Below, piece after piece: positions 29,173 to 37,974 of a stretch of DNA of 64,000 bases (positions are counted from its first letter, which is position 1; each line of letters starts with the position of its first letter). Under the pieces are notes generated by a model. That model saw only the letters and a list, made by a program, of their open reading frames with translations, did not search any database and was not told where the DNA came from. The stretch is taken from the NCBI RefSeq assembly GCF_007859635.1, contig NZ_CP042306.1, positions 62,001 to 126,000 on the forward strand. The letters run 5' to 3'. The stretch is from Sphingomonas panacisoli (lineage in GTDB: Bacteria > Pseudomonadota > Alphaproteobacteria > Sphingomonadales > Sphingomonadaceae). Position numbers and translations under genes: made by a program.

Positions 29173-30134
29173 GGCGCGCGGTCCTGCTCGGCACCGGATC
29201 GGCGCTGCCGGCGCGGCGCGTGTCCAACGCCGAACTCGCCGAGACCGTCGATACCTCCGACGACTGGATCGTCGAGCGCACCGGCATCCGTTTCCGCCAC
29301 ATCGCCAGCCCCGACGAGACGACGGGGACGCTCGGCTGCGACGCGGCCAAGGCGGCGCTGGCCGCGGCCGGCAAACGCGCGGACGAAATCGACCTGATCG
29401 TGCTGGCGACCGCAACCCCCGACCAGACCTTCCCCGCCACTGCGACCAAGATCCAGGCGATGCTGGGGATAAACGATTGCGTTGCGTTCGATGTCGGCGC
29501 GGTGTGTTCCGGCTTCCTCTACGCGATCCAGGTCGCCGACAGCATGATTCGCGGCGGCGTCGCGACTCGCGCCTTGGTGATCGGGTCGGAGACGTTCAGC
29601 CGCATCCTCGACTGGGAAGACCGCGCGACCTGCGTGCTGTTCGGCGACGGCGCGGGTGCGGTCGTGCTCGAGGCGCAGGACGTGGCGGAGGACGGGCCCG
29701 GCATCCTGACCACCAAGCTTCACGCCGACGGGCGCCACAACGAACTGCTCTATGTCGATGGCGGCCCCTCGACCACCGGGACGGTCGGCAAGGTGCGGAT
29801 GAAGGGCCGCGAGGTCTTCCGTCACGCGGTCACCAATTTGGCGAGTGTGATGGACGAATCGCTCGGTGCGATCGGGCTGACCGCCGCCGATGTCGATTGG
29901 GTCGTGCCGCACCAGGCCAATGCCCGCATCCTCGACGCGACCGCGCGCAAGCTCGGGCTGCCCGCCGAAAAGGTCGTCGTCACGGTCGATCAACACGCCA
30001 ATACCTCTGCCGCTTCCGTGCCGCTCGCGCTCGATGCCGCGAGTCGCGACGGACGGATCAAACCGGGACAGATCGTCGTGCTGGAGGCGATGGGCGGGGG
30101 CTTCACCTGGGGCGCTGCGGTGCTACGCACCTAA
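29169..30134 (+). CDS. fabH: Beta-ketoacyl-ACP synthase III FabH
   Basis: A 321-residue KAS III, which starts type II fatty-acid synthesis by condensing an acyl-CoA with malonyl-ACP. The active-site cysteine is in V-G-A-V-C-S-G-F-L (about residue 112); histidine and asparagine lie in V-P-H-Q-A-N (near 244) and V-D-Q-H-A-N-T (near 274). Full length and intact. Coupled to plsX by a four-base overlap; a 100-base gap to ihfA with a strong GGGAGGGG site implies some separate control. Confidence 0.96.
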   Translation: MRRAVLLGTGSALPARRVSNAELAETVDTSDDWIVERTGIRFRHIASPDETTGTLGCDAAKAALAAAGKRADEIDLIVLATATPDQTFPATATKIQAMLGINDCVAFDVGAVCSGFLYAIQVADSMIRGGVATRALVIGSETFSRILDWEDRATCVLFGDGAGAVVLEAQDVAEDGPGILTTKLHADGRHNELLYVDGGPSTTGTVGKVRMKGREVFRHAVTNLASVMDESLGAIGLTAADVDWVVPHQANARILDATARKLGLPAEKVVVTVDQHANTSAASVPLALDAASRDGRIKPGQIVVLEAMGGGFTWGAAVLRT

Positions 30135-30234
30135 CGGCGAGTGTCACGGGCCGGTAACGGCCACGTAACTATCGCTTTTCCTAGCCGCGTTCATTGTGTT
30201 ACGTTGGTTTTCTAGCACCTGGGGAGGGGCGTAG

Positions 30235-30531
30235 ATGAGTGTGGGTACGTTGACGCGAGCAGACCTGGCCGATGCGCTGCAGCGCGAAGTCGGATTGTCG
30301 CGCGCCGATTCGGCCAAGATGGTCGAAGATATTCTGGAATATATGTGCGACGCCTTGTCGCGCGGCGAAAACGTCAAGATTTCGGGCTTCGGCACGTTCG
30401 TGCTGCGCGACAAGGGTCAGCGCATCGGACGCAATCCGAAGACCGGGGTCGAGGTGCCGATCGCCCCGCGTCGCGTCCTGACGTTCCGGGCGAGCCAGAT
30501 GATGCGCGACCGCATCGTCAGCGCGGGCTGA
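30235..30531 (+). CDS. ihfA: Integration host factor subunit alpha
   Basis: A 98-residue HU/IHF-family protein. It begins [11 protein letters not shown] and carries the arm signature [12 protein letters not shown] with the intercalating proline, plus the K-I-S-G-F-G-T-F core. With IhfB it bends DNA at specific sites and supports sigma-54 promoters, recombination and replication. ATG 30235 follows GGGGAGGGG. Its stop codon overlaps the presumed start of the next gene. Confidence 0.95.
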   Translation: MSVGTLTRADLADALQREVGLSRADSAKMVEDILEYMCDALSRGENVKISGFGTFVLRDKGQRIGRNPKTGVEVPIAPRRVLTFRASQMMRDRIVSAG

Positions 30532-30899
30532 CGGCCATCGCTGCGGCCGGCGAAAAGGCGGCTGGCGCGTTCCGCACCATTGGTGAGGTTTCGCGCGACA
30601 CCGGCTTGCCGCAGCACATCCTGCGCTATTGGGAAACGCGATTTCCCCAGCTCCGGCCGCTCCAGCGCGCCGGCAAGCGGCGCTATTACCGGCCCGAGGA
30701 TGTGGCGCTGGTGCGGCGGCTCGATTCGCTGCTCAACCAGGAGGGCTATACCGTGCGCGGCGTGCAGAAATTGCTCGCCAGCGAAACGCGCGCCGCGCCC
30801 GTACCCGCCGCCCCGGTGCCCGTCGCCGGAGCGCCGGTGGATGCGGCAAGCCTGACATCGATTCGGGACCTGCTGGCAACGGCGCTCGCCCAGAACTAA
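30528..30899 (+). CDS. MerR family transcriptional regulator, non-canonical start
   Basis: A 123-residue MerR-type regulator. The winged helix motif is clear: [13 protein letters not shown], then [11 protein letters not shown], then [12 protein letters not shown]-rich C-terminal linker follows. The conserved position after ihfA is known across alphaproteobacteria. No ATG, GTG or TTG lies in frame between the ihfA-internal region and the domain. The CTG at 30528, overlapping the ihfA TGA, is one candidate; an ATG at 30345 would add 61 residues read inside ihfA. I favour CTG or another near-cognate start. Confidence 0.8.
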   Translation: MTAIAAAGEKAAGAFRTIGEVSRDTGLPQHILRYWETRFPQLRPLQRAGKRRYYRPEDVALVRRLDSLLNQEGYTVRGVQKLLASETRAAPVPAAPVPVAGAPVDAASLTSIRDLLATALAQN

Positions 30900-30906
30900 C
30901 TGAGCT

Positions 30907-30979
30907 GTGCTCCGGCGTAGGCCGGAGCTCCGGAGATCGCAGCCGTTGCCGGCCAACGCTCCGGCCGGCGCCGGAGCAC
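30907..30979. repeat. Inverted repeat between merR and tetR
   Basis: An 11-base arm GTGCTCCGGCG (30907-30917) pairs exactly with 30969-30979, and smaller GC palindromes are nested inside. The element lies between convergent gene ends and is related in style (GTGCTCC core) to the repeats at 5021 and 22454. Confidence 0.6.
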
Positions 30980-31005
30980 TAGCGGCGGACCATCATCGTA
31001 CGGGG

Positions 31006-31671
31006 CTAACGGGGCGCCAGACCAGTCCGCAGCATATCGGCGACGGTGTCGGCGACTGCGTCGGGCGTGCGATCCTCGTCCCAGACGCCGTAGCGCAGGC
31101 CCAGGAATACGTTCATCCCCATCACCGCCCAGGCATGGACGTCGGATACGTCGGCGCGGATCTCGCCGCGCCCCGCTGCGGCCTTCAGACGCTGTTCGAT
31201 ACGCTCGGCCGTGGTCGCGTAATGCGCGCGGAAACTCGCGGGATCGACGAATTCCGATTCGTCGATGATCCGGTAGATTTCCTTGTGACCGCGCACGAAC
31301 TCGAGGAACCCGAGCAGGCCGGCGCGTTCGGCGGCGATCTGGTCGGGCGCGGCGCGTAACGCCGGGGCGACGTGATCGCGGACCTGGTCCGACATGTCGC
31401 GGACCAGCGCGCGGAAGATCGCGTCCTTCGAATCGAAATAGGTGTAGAAACTGCCCAGCGCGACGCCCGCGCGCCGCGTGATCCCGCTGATCGACCCTTC
31501 ATGGAAACCCTTTTCGCCGAACTCGGCGGCGGCGGCGTCGAGCAGCGCGCGCAAGGTCCGACGGCCGCGATCGGTGCGCGGCGCCTTCCCCGCGCTGGCA
31601 GTCGCGTCGAGCTCTTGGCGATCGCGCTCCGCGTCCGTGACTGGCGTTGCCGTTCCGCCACGCTGCGCCAT
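31006..31671 (-). CDS. TetR/AcrR family regulator
   Basis: A 221-residue TetR-type repressor. After a polar N-terminal tail of about 35 residues comes the helix-turn-helix: R-T-L-R-A-L-L-D-A-A-A-A-E-F-G ... I-S-G-I-T-R-R-A-G-V-A-L-G-S-F-Y-T-Y-F. The C-terminal ligand-binding domain is unlike any I can assign. It is transcribed away from a TonB-dependent receptor and MFS transporter, its probable targets. Two inverted repeats in the 127-base shared promoter region are candidate operators. Confidence 0.9.
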   Translation of the reverse strand: MAQRGGTATPVTDAERDRQELDATASAGKAPRTDRGRRTLRALLDAAAAEFGEKGFHEGSISGITRRAGVALGSFYTYFDSKDAIFRALVRDMSDQVRDHVAPALRAAPDQIAAERAGLLGFLEFVRGHKEIYRIIDESEFVDPASFRAHYATTAERIEQRLKAAAGRGEIRADVSDVHAWAVMGMNVFLGLRYGVWDEDRTPDAVADTVADMLRTGLAPR

Positions 31672-31699
31672 CTTTTCTCACTCCCCCACACACCGAAGT

Positions 31700-31720
31700 T
31701 GAAACCCGGTTCAGGTTTCA
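31700..31720. promoter_or_regulatory. Candidate TetR operator 1
   Basis: TGAAACC (31700-31706) and GGTTTCA (31714-31720) form a perfect 7-base inverted repeat with a 7-base spacer, 29 bases before the tetR start. Size and symmetry suit a TetR dimer. Autoregulation is the simplest reading. Confidence 0.5.
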
Positions 31721-31751
31721 GTATACGCACGATCCAGAAGCGTTCAACCGG

Positions 31752-31772
31752 ATCGTTGCCGGCGCGAACGAT
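31752..31772. promoter_or_regulatory. Candidate operator 2 before TonB-dependent receptor
   Basis: ATCGTT (31752-31757) and AACGAT (31767-31772) are perfect 6-base arms with a 9-base spacer, 26 bases before the receptor start. It differs in sequence from operator 1, so either may be bound by another protein or be chance. Confidence 0.35.
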
Positions 31773-31798
31773 AGACGATTTTTCGGGAGGGAGATGAC

Positions 31799-34198
31799 AT
31801 GATCGGCACTCGCACGCGCATGATCCACGCGGCGCTCTATTCGGGGGCGGCGATCGCGGCATTGCTGGCGGCACCCGCATCGGCGCAGGACGCGCCCGCA
31901 CCGGCGGCAACCGAGGTTCAGGATGACAGCGGCACTGGCGACATCGTCATTACCGCGCGCCGCCGCGAGGAAACGCTACTCAACGTGCCGATCGCGGTCA
32001 CCGCTTTGTCGGCCGACAAGCTCGACAAGATCGGCGCGGTCGATCTGACCGACCTCCAGGCCGTATCCCCCAATACCACGATCAAGGACGCGCGCGGCAC
32101 CAACTCGACGCTCGCAGCCTTCATCCGCGGCGTCGGTCAGCAGGATCCGGTTCCCGGGTTCGAAGCGGGCATCGGTATCTATCTTGACGACGTGTATCTC
32201 AACCGTCCGCAGGCCGCGGTGCTCGACATCTACGACGTAGAGCGGATCGAAGTGCTGCGCGGGCCGCAAGGGACGCTGTACGGCCGCAACACGATCGGCG
32301 GCGCGATCAAGTATGTGACGAAGCGCCTGCCCGACACGTTCTCGGCATCGATTCGCGGCGCCTATGGGTCGTACAACCAGGCCGACGGCATCGTCAGTCT
32401 GTCGGCGCCGATCGGCGACATGGTCCGGATCGGCGTGTCGGGCGCGCGGCTGACGCGCGACGGGTTCGGCAAGAACCGTTTCCTCAACATCGACAATTAC
32501 AACAAGAACATCTGGGCGGGCCGCGGCACGGTCGAGTTCGAGAGCCCGGACGGCGGGCTGTTCGTCCGCATCACCGGCGACTACACCCACGACACCTCGG
32601 CGCCGCGCAACGGCCATCGCCTGTTCGCCGGCCTGCTGACCGGTTCGCCGCTGCTGTCGAACGTCTTCGACACGAATGCCGGGCTCAAGAATCCGAAGCA
32701 GGACATCCAGGCCGGCGGCTTGTCGATGGCGGTCACCGCGAAGCTGGGCGGCGGGTTCACGCTCCGCAGCATCAGCGCGTGGCGCAAGGACCGCAGCTTC
32801 ACGCCGATCGATTTCGATTCGACCCCGTCGGTCGACGTCGATGTTCCCGCCGTCTATCGCAACGAGCAGACCAGCCAGGAATTCCAGCTGGCCTATTCGA
32901 GCGAAAAATTGAACGGCCTGGTCGGCTTCTATTATCTCGGCGCGAAGGCAGCCACCGGGTTCGACGTGCTGCTGTACACGACCGGCGACGCCATTCCGGC
33001 GGGGGCGCCGCTGTTCGGCCCCTATCCGCAGTTCGACGCCTACACCGCCGGCGACGTCCGGACCGAGACGCAGTCGATCTTCGCCGACTTCACCTACGAC
33101 TTCACCCCGCAGATCAGCCTGTCGCTGGGCGGCCGCTATACGTGGGATGAGCGCAAGTCGTTCGTCTACAAGGCGAACTACATCCTCGGCCCGACGTCCG
33201 AATTCGGCGGCAACCCGACGGCTTTCGGCGCCCCGGCGACCAATTTCCGCGGCCGCGCGATGTTCAAGCGCTTTACCCCGCGCGCGTCGATCAGCTTCAA
33301 GCCCAGCGAGAACCACCTGCTGTACGCATCCTATTCTGAAGGGTTCAAAGGCGGCGGGTTCGATCCGCGCGGCTCCGGCACGTCGGCGCCGATCAGCAAC
33401 GCCGCGGCGGGCCGTACCTATCAGGACATCTACAATTACCTCTCGTTCGATCCCGAGATCGTGAAGAGCTACGAAATCGGCTGGAAGGGTTCGGCGTTCG
33501 GCAAGCGGCTGACCTGGGCGCTCGACGGTTTCTATGCCGACTATACCGACGTCCAGATTCCGGGCTCGGTCGCCTGCGTCGTCAACGGCGCGCCCAATTT
33601 CTGCGGCATCACGACCAACGCCGCCAAGGCGACCATCAAGGGTATCGAACTGGAAAGCACCGCGGTCCTCGCGCGCGGCTTTGCCGGGCCTGGATCGAAC
33701 GTCTCGCTGTCGGGCGCGGTCGGTTACATCGAGCCCAAGTACAAGAATTACATCGGCCCGACCGGCACCGACGTCGCGGCGTTCCGCCAGTTCCAGAACA
33801 CGCCGAAATGGACGGCCTCGGGCACGCTCGCGGCGAACTTGCCGATCGGCGGCGGCGACCTGAACGCGTCGACCGTCGTGTCGTATCGCAGCACGACGCA
33901 TCAGTTCGAAGTGTCGAGCCCGTTCCTCGACCAGCCCGGCTACACGCTGTGGGACGCCAATCTGACCTACAGCTTCGGGTCGAAGGGCCAGTATTCGATC
34001 GGCGTGCATGCCAAGAACCTGACCGACGTCCACTACAAGATCGGCGGGTATCAATATCTGGCGGCGAACGCGGCGACCGGGGCGATCATCTACACCCCGA
34101 CCGGCGGCGTGACGCCGACCTTGGGCAAGGAAGGCGTCGCGAGCGCGTTCTACGGCAATCCGCGCCAGATATTCGGAACCTTCTCGCTCAAGTTCTGA
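31799..34198 (+). CDS. TonB-dependent outer membrane receptor
   Basis: A 799-residue TonB-dependent receptor. A signal peptide ends near P-A-S-A-Q (about residue 29); the TonB-box-like I-V-I-T-A-R-R-R-E-E-T-L follows, then the plug (V-L-R-G-P-Q-G-T-L-Y-G-R-N near residue 155) and a 22-strand barrel ending in phenylalanine (S-L-K-F), the outer-membrane sorting signature. It belongs to the large sphingomonad set of substrate-importing receptors, and the substrate is unknown. A terminator separates it from an MFS transporter, and a TetR repressor is divergent. Confidence 0.92.
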   Translation: MIGTRTRMIHAALYSGAAIAALLAAPASAQDAPAPAATEVQDDSGTGDIVITARRREETLLNVPIAVTALSADKLDKIGAVDLTDLQAVSPNTTIKDARGTNSTLAAFIRGVGQQDPVPGFEAGIGIYLDDVYLNRPQAAVLDIYDVERIEVLRGPQGTLYGRNTIGGAIKYVTKRLPDTFSASIRGAYGSYNQADGIVSLSAPIGDMVRIGVSGARLTRDGFGKNRFLNIDNYNKNIWAGRGTVEFESPDGGLFVRITGDYTHDTSAPRNGHRLFAGLLTGSPLLSNVFDTNAGLKNPKQDIQAGGLSMAVTAKLGGGFTLRSISAWRKDRSFTPIDFDSTPSVDVDVPAVYRNEQTSQEFQLAYSSEKLNGLVGFYYLGAKAATGFDVLLYTTGDAIPAGAPLFGPYPQFDAYTAGDVRTETQSIFADFTYDFTPQISLSLGGRYTWDERKSFVYKANYILGPTSEFGGNPTAFGAPATNFRGRAMFKRFTPRASISFKPSENHLLYASYSEGFKGGGFDPRGSGTSAPISNAAAGRTYQDIYNYLSFDPEIVKSYEIGWKGSAFGKRLTWALDGFYADYTDVQIPGSVACVVNGAPNFCGITTNAAKATIKGIELESTAVLARGFAGPGSNVSLSGAVGYIEPKYKNYIGPTGTDVAAFRQFQNTPKWTASGTLAANLPIGGGDLNASTVVSYRSTTHQFEVSSPFLDQPGYTLWDANLTYSFGSKGQYSIGVHAKNLTDVHYKIGGYQYLAANAATGAIIYTPTGGVTPTLGKEGVASAFYGNPRQIFGTFSLKF

Positions 34199-34216
34199 TC
34201 GACTGATAAGGGGGAA

Positions 34217-34256
34217 GAGAGCCGGGTACGCACCGCGTGCCCGGCCTCTTTTTTTG
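34217..34256 (+). terminator. Rho-independent terminator after TonB-dependent receptor
   Basis: A GC-rich stem (GAGAGCCGGGTACGC pairing with GCGTGCCCGGCCTC, one unpaired base and one mismatch) is followed by seven T residues. It lies 18 bases after the receptor stop and just before the MFS start, so the transporter is likely expressed at lower level by read-through, or from its own promoter. Confidence 0.85.
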
Positions 34257-34268
34257 TAGGAGAGGCGA

Positions 34269-35546
34269 GTGACGACGCGAACCGAGCGGCCGGGCTATCC
34301 GGGGATCGTGCTGGCGATGCTGTTGCTCGTCTACACCTTCAATTTCCTCGACCGTCAGATCCTCGGCATCCTCGCCAAACCGATCCAGGACAGTCTTAAG
34401 CTCGACGATGCGCAATTCGGGGCGATCGCCGGGTCGGCTTTCGCCATCCTCTATTCTGTCCTCGGCGTGCCGCTCGCGATCGCCGCCGACCGCTGGGGCA
34501 AGACGCGCGTCATCGCCGGGTCGCTGATAGTGTGGAGCGCCTTCACCGCTTTGTGCGGGACCGCAGCGGGGTTCTGGCAATTGTTTCTCTATCGCTTGGG
34601 CGTCGGCGTCGGCGAGGCAGGCGGCGTCGCGCCGTCCTATGCGCTGATCGCCGATTATTTCCCGGTCGAACGTCGCGCCCGCGCGCTGGCGATCTACGGC
34701 ATGGGCGTGCCGATCGGGCTCGGCTCGGGCGTGTTGCTCGGCGGGTGGATCGCGTCGCGGGTCGACTGGCAGACTGCGTTCATCACGGTCGGGGTCGCGG
34801 GCATCCTGATCGCCCCGATCTTCATGCTGTTGGTGCGCGACAAGCCGCGTCCAGTGGGCCCGGCCGCTACCGCCGACGCCGGTTCGGCGGTCGCGGTGAT
34901 CCCGATCCTGTGGAAGAAGCCCGCCTACTGGCTGCTCGCGATCGGCGCGGGGTGCAGCTCGATGGCAGGGTACGGACTCGCCGTCTGGGTGCCCAAGATC
35001 ATCGCGGTCCATTACGGCTGGACCGCCAAGGCCGATCTGTTCACGGTCGGGCTGTTCATGGGATCGCTGTTGCTGGTCGGCGGGGCGTCCGGCGTGTTCA
35101 TGGGCGGCGTCTTGGCCGACAAGTTCGGCAAGGCCGATCGCGCCTGGTACGTGCGCATCCCCGCCATCGCCTGGCTGATCACCGCGCCGACCTTCATGAT
35201 CGGGCTGCTGACGCCGTCGCCGCTGATCGCCTGGTTCGTGCTGCTGATCCCCAACGCGCTCAACACTTTGTGGCTCGGGCCGATCATCGCCGCGGTCCAG
35301 CACCTCGCACCGACGCGGATGCGCGCGGGGGCGTCGGGCACGTTCCTGCTCGTCAACAACCTGATGGGACTGGGGCTTGGCCCATGGCTGATGGGCGCGC
35401 TGTCGGTGGCGCTGAAGGGCAGTTACGGCGCGGACTCGCTGCGTATCGCGGCGATCATCGCGGTGGGGCTGTACCTCGTCGCCGCAGCGCTCGCCTTTCT
35501 CGCGATCAAGCCACTCAAGAACGGCTGGGTCGAGTCCGAAGACTAG
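34269..35546 (+). CDS. MFS transporter, spinster-like
   Basis: A 425-residue major facilitator with twelve membrane segments. The N-terminal Y-T-F-N-F-L-D-R-Q-I-L-G-I-L and the loop 2-3 motif A-D-R-W-G-K-T-R are typical of the spinster-like branch that often accompanies TonB-dependent receptors in sphingomonads. It probably moves the substrate imported by the receptor across the inner membrane. GTG 34269 follows TAGGAGAGG. Its stop overlaps the convergent prfC stop by four bases. Confidence 0.9.
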   Translation: MTTRTERPGYPGIVLAMLLLVYTFNFLDRQILGILAKPIQDSLKLDDAQFGAIAGSAFAILYSVLGVPLAIAADRWGKTRVIAGSLIVWSAFTALCGTAAGFWQLFLYRLGVGVGEAGGVAPSYALIADYFPVERRARALAIYGMGVPIGLGSGVLLGGWIASRVDWQTAFITVGVAGILIAPIFMLLVRDKPRPVGPAATADAGSAVAVIPILWKKPAYWLLAIGAGCSSMAGYGLAVWVPKIIAVHYGWTAKADLFTVGLFMGSLLLVGGASGVFMGGVLADKFGKADRAWYVRIPAIAWLITAPTFMIGLLTPSPLIAWFVLLIPNALNTLWLGPIIAAVQHLAPTRMRAGASGTFLLVNNLMGLGLGPWLMGALSVALKGSYGADSLRIAAIIAVGLYLVAAALAFLAIKPLKNGWVESED

Positions 35547-37087
35547 CGCTCCCGCGTCGCGGCGAACCGCACCTTGGGATAACGGTCGGCGACGTAGCCG
35601 ACGTCCCATGACGTCTTCGCCATATAGACCGGATTGCCGTCGCGATCCTTCGCCATCGCGGCACGGTTGAGGTCGGCGAAGGTCTTGAGGTCGGCGGGAT
35701 CGTCGGCGGAGATCCAGCGCGCGGTTTCGAACGGCGCCATCTCCAGCCCTGCCGCGACCTTGTACTCCGCGTCCAGCCGGCTGATCAGCACTTCGAGCTG
35801 GAGCTGCCCGACCACGCCGATGATCCAGTTCGACCCGATCTCCGGATAGAAGACCTGCGTCACGCCTTCTTCGGCCATGTCGTCGAGTGCCTTGCGCAGC
35901 TGCTTGGTCTTGGTCGGGTCCTTCAGCGCGACGCGGCGCAGGATTTCGGGCGCGAAATTGGGCAGACCGGTGAAGCGCACGTCGGCGCGCTCGGACAAGG
36001 TATCGCCGACGCGGAGCGTGCCGTGGTTCGGAATGCCGATGATGTCGCCGGGGAACGCCTCGTCCGCCACTTCGCGGTTCTGCGCGAAGAACAGGATCGG
36101 CGAATGCACCGCAATCGGCTTGCCGTGGCCGGTGGGCGTCAGCTTCATGCCGCGCTTGAACGTGCCCGAGCACAGTCGCATGAACGCGATGCGGTCGCGG
36201 TGGTTGGGGTCCATGTTCGCCTGGACCTTGAAGATGAAGCCGGTGACCTCGGGATTGTCCGGCGCGACGGGTGCGGGCTCGGCGGGCTGCGGGCGCGGCG
36301 GCGGGGCGTAGGCGGCGAGCGCAGCGATCAGCTCGGCGACGCCGAAATCCTTGAGCGCGGAGCCGAAATAGACCGGCGTCAGGTCGCCGTTGCGATAAGC
36401 CTCGGCATCGAATTCGGCATAGCCGCCCTGCGCCAGCTCGACTTCGTCGGCGATGTTGCCCGGCAGCGTGGGGTCGGCATCGACCTTGCCCTGGAACGTG
36501 CGGCTGTCGCCCTCGGGCCGCGCGACGTTATTGTCGGCCAGGTTCAACACGCCTTCGAACTGCCCGCCCATCCCGACCGGCCAGGACATCGGGCACACGT
36601 CCAGTGCGAGCATGTCGGCGATCTCGTCGAGCAGTTCGAACGGGTCGCGCCCCTCGCGATCGACCTTGTTGACGAAGGTGATGATCGGCACCGAGCGGAG
36701 CCGGCACACCTCGAACAATTTGCGCGTCTGCGCCTCGATCCCGCGCGCCGCGTCGATCACCATGACGGCGGAATCGACGGCGGTCAGCGTGCGATAGGTG
36801 TCTTCGGAAAAGTCCTCATGGCCCGGCGTGTCGAGCAGGTTGAAGGTGATGCCCTCGCGCTCGAACGTCATCACCGACGACGTGACCGAAATCCCGCGCT
36901 GCTGCTCGATCTTCATCCAGTCCGATCGCGCGCGCCGGTTCTGCCCACGCGCCTTGACCTCGCCGGCCAAGTGGATGGCGCCGCCGAAATACAGCAGCTT
37001 CTCGGTCAGCGTGGTCTTGCCGGCGTCGGGGTGGGAAATGATCGCGAAGGTGCGGCGGTCCGAAATCTTGGCCGAAATCTGGGTCAT
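35543..37087 (-). CDS. prfC: Peptide chain release factor 3
   Basis: A 514-residue translational GTPase. G motifs: G1 S-H-P-D-A-G-K-T-T-L (about residues 18-27), G2 region G-I-S-V-T-S-S-V, G3 D-T-P-G-H-E-D-F, G4 F-V-N-K-V-D-R. Length and C-terminal domains match RF3, which removes RF1/RF2 from the ribosome after peptide release. The aldose-epimerase gene lies 17 bases upstream in the same direction. Confidence 0.96.
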   Translation of the reverse strand: MTQISAKISDRRTFAIISHPDAGKTTLTEKLLYFGGAIHLAGEVKARGQNRRARSDWMKIEQQRGISVTSSVMTFEREGITFNLLDTPGHEDFSEDTYRTLTAVDSAVMVIDAARGIEAQTRKLFEVCRLRSVPIITFVNKVDREGRDPFELLDEIADMLALDVCPMSWPVGMGGQFEGVLNLADNNVARPEGDSRTFQGKVDADPTLPGNIADEVELAQGGYAEFDAEAYRNGDLTPVYFGSALKDFGVAELIAALAAYAPPPRPQPAEPAPVAPDNPEVTGFIFKVQANMDPNHRDRIAFMRLCSGTFKRGMKLTPTGHGKPIAVHSPILFFAQNREVADEAFPGDIIGIPNHGTLRVGDTLSERADVRFTGLPNFAPEILRRVALKDPTKTKQLRKALDDMAEEGVTQVFYPEIGSNWIIGVVGQLQLEVLISRLDAEYKVAAGLEMAPFETARWISADDPADLKTFADLNRAAMAKDRDGNPVYMAKTSWDVGYVADRYPKVRFAATRER

Positions 37088-37104
37088 CGCGACCCCCTAG
37101 CGGG

Positions 37105-37974
37105 TCAGGGCAGCAACGTCACCTGCATCGAACAGGTGCGTTCGGCACCGGGTGCAACCTCGAAGACGCCCGGCTTGTCGTGGAAATCGCCGGTGAAGCC
37201 CACCGGATCGGCGTGGCCGTGCCACGGCTCGATGCAGACGAACGCCGCGCCCGGCTTGGTCCAGATGCCGAGATACGGCGTGTCGGGAAAATCGATTCGG
37301 AGGCGCGGGCCGACGGTGGCGCCATAGGTCACGCCCGACGAGCGCACCGGATCCCAGATCAGCGCGTCGTCGGCGAACAGATCGTCGGCGAGATGTAGCA
37401 GCCGTCCGTCGAGCGGCGAGGGGCGCGTCGCCGCGAACAGGCCATCGTCCAATTCGACGATCGCGCCGGGTTCGTCGCCGTCGAAGGCGATGCGGTGATC
37501 TTCACGCCGCTGGTCATAGGGCAGGGGCCACGCAAAGGCAGGGTGGAAACCCAGGCTTGCCGGCATCGGTACATCGCCGCGATTGTGCACGCTGACGTCG
37601 ATCGCCAGCGTCGCATCACGGAGCGTGAAGGCGACGTCCAGCGCGAAGTCGAAGGGATAGACGGCGCGAGTCTCGTCGTTCGCCGTCAGGCGAAAGCGCG
37701 CGCCGGAATCGTCATGCGCAACGACCTCGAAAACCATCCGCCGCGCGAAGCCGTGCTGCTTCATCGGATAGTCGCGCCCGTCGATCCGCAGCACGTCGCC
37801 GTTCAGCCGCCCGACGATCGGAAACAGGATCGGCGCATGCCCGGTCCAGAACGCCGGATCGGCATCGGTCATCAACTCGCGACCCTGGGCGTCCTTGAGG
37901 GACACCAATTCGGCCCCGAGCGGATCGATCAGCGCGGACAGCCCGTCCGACCGGAGCGCGACCGGATCAGCCAC
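37105..37974 (-). CDS. Aldose 1-epimerase family protein
   Basis: A 289-residue galactose-mutarotase-fold protein of the LacX/YeaD-like branch. Features include the N-terminal D-P-L-G-A-E-L-V-S-L-K-D, H-G-F-A-R, the L-G-F-H-P-A-F-A-W-P segment and a late catalytic-like E-P-W-H-G. It probably interconverts sugar anomers or sugar phosphates. The start ATG at 37974 overlaps the pheT stop by 8 bases, so it may be the last gene of the phe operon followed by prfC. Confidence 0.87.
   Translation of the reverse strand: MADPVALRSDGLSALIDPLGAELVSLKDAQGRELMTDADPAFWTGHAPILFPIVGRLNGDVLRIDGRDYPMKQHGFARRMVFEVVAHDDSGARFRLTANDETRAVYPFDFALDVAFTLRDATLAIDVSVHNRGDVPMPASLGFHPAFAWPLPYDQRREDHRIAFDGDEPGAIVELDDGLFAATRPSPLDGRLLHLADDLFADDALIWDPVRSSGVTYGATVGPRLRIDFPDTPYLGIWTKPGAAFVCIEPWHGHADPVGFTGDFHDKPGVFEVAPGAERTCSMQVTLLP

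Noticed and set aside
31976..34054. 692-residue minus-strand frame opposite the TonB receptor
   Set aside because: High-GC shadow frame; the plus-strand product has signal, plug, barrel and terminal phenylalanine.
34188..36173. 661-residue minus-strand frame covering the MFS gene and prfC end
   Set aside because: No recognisable domain; it conflicts with two well-supported genes.
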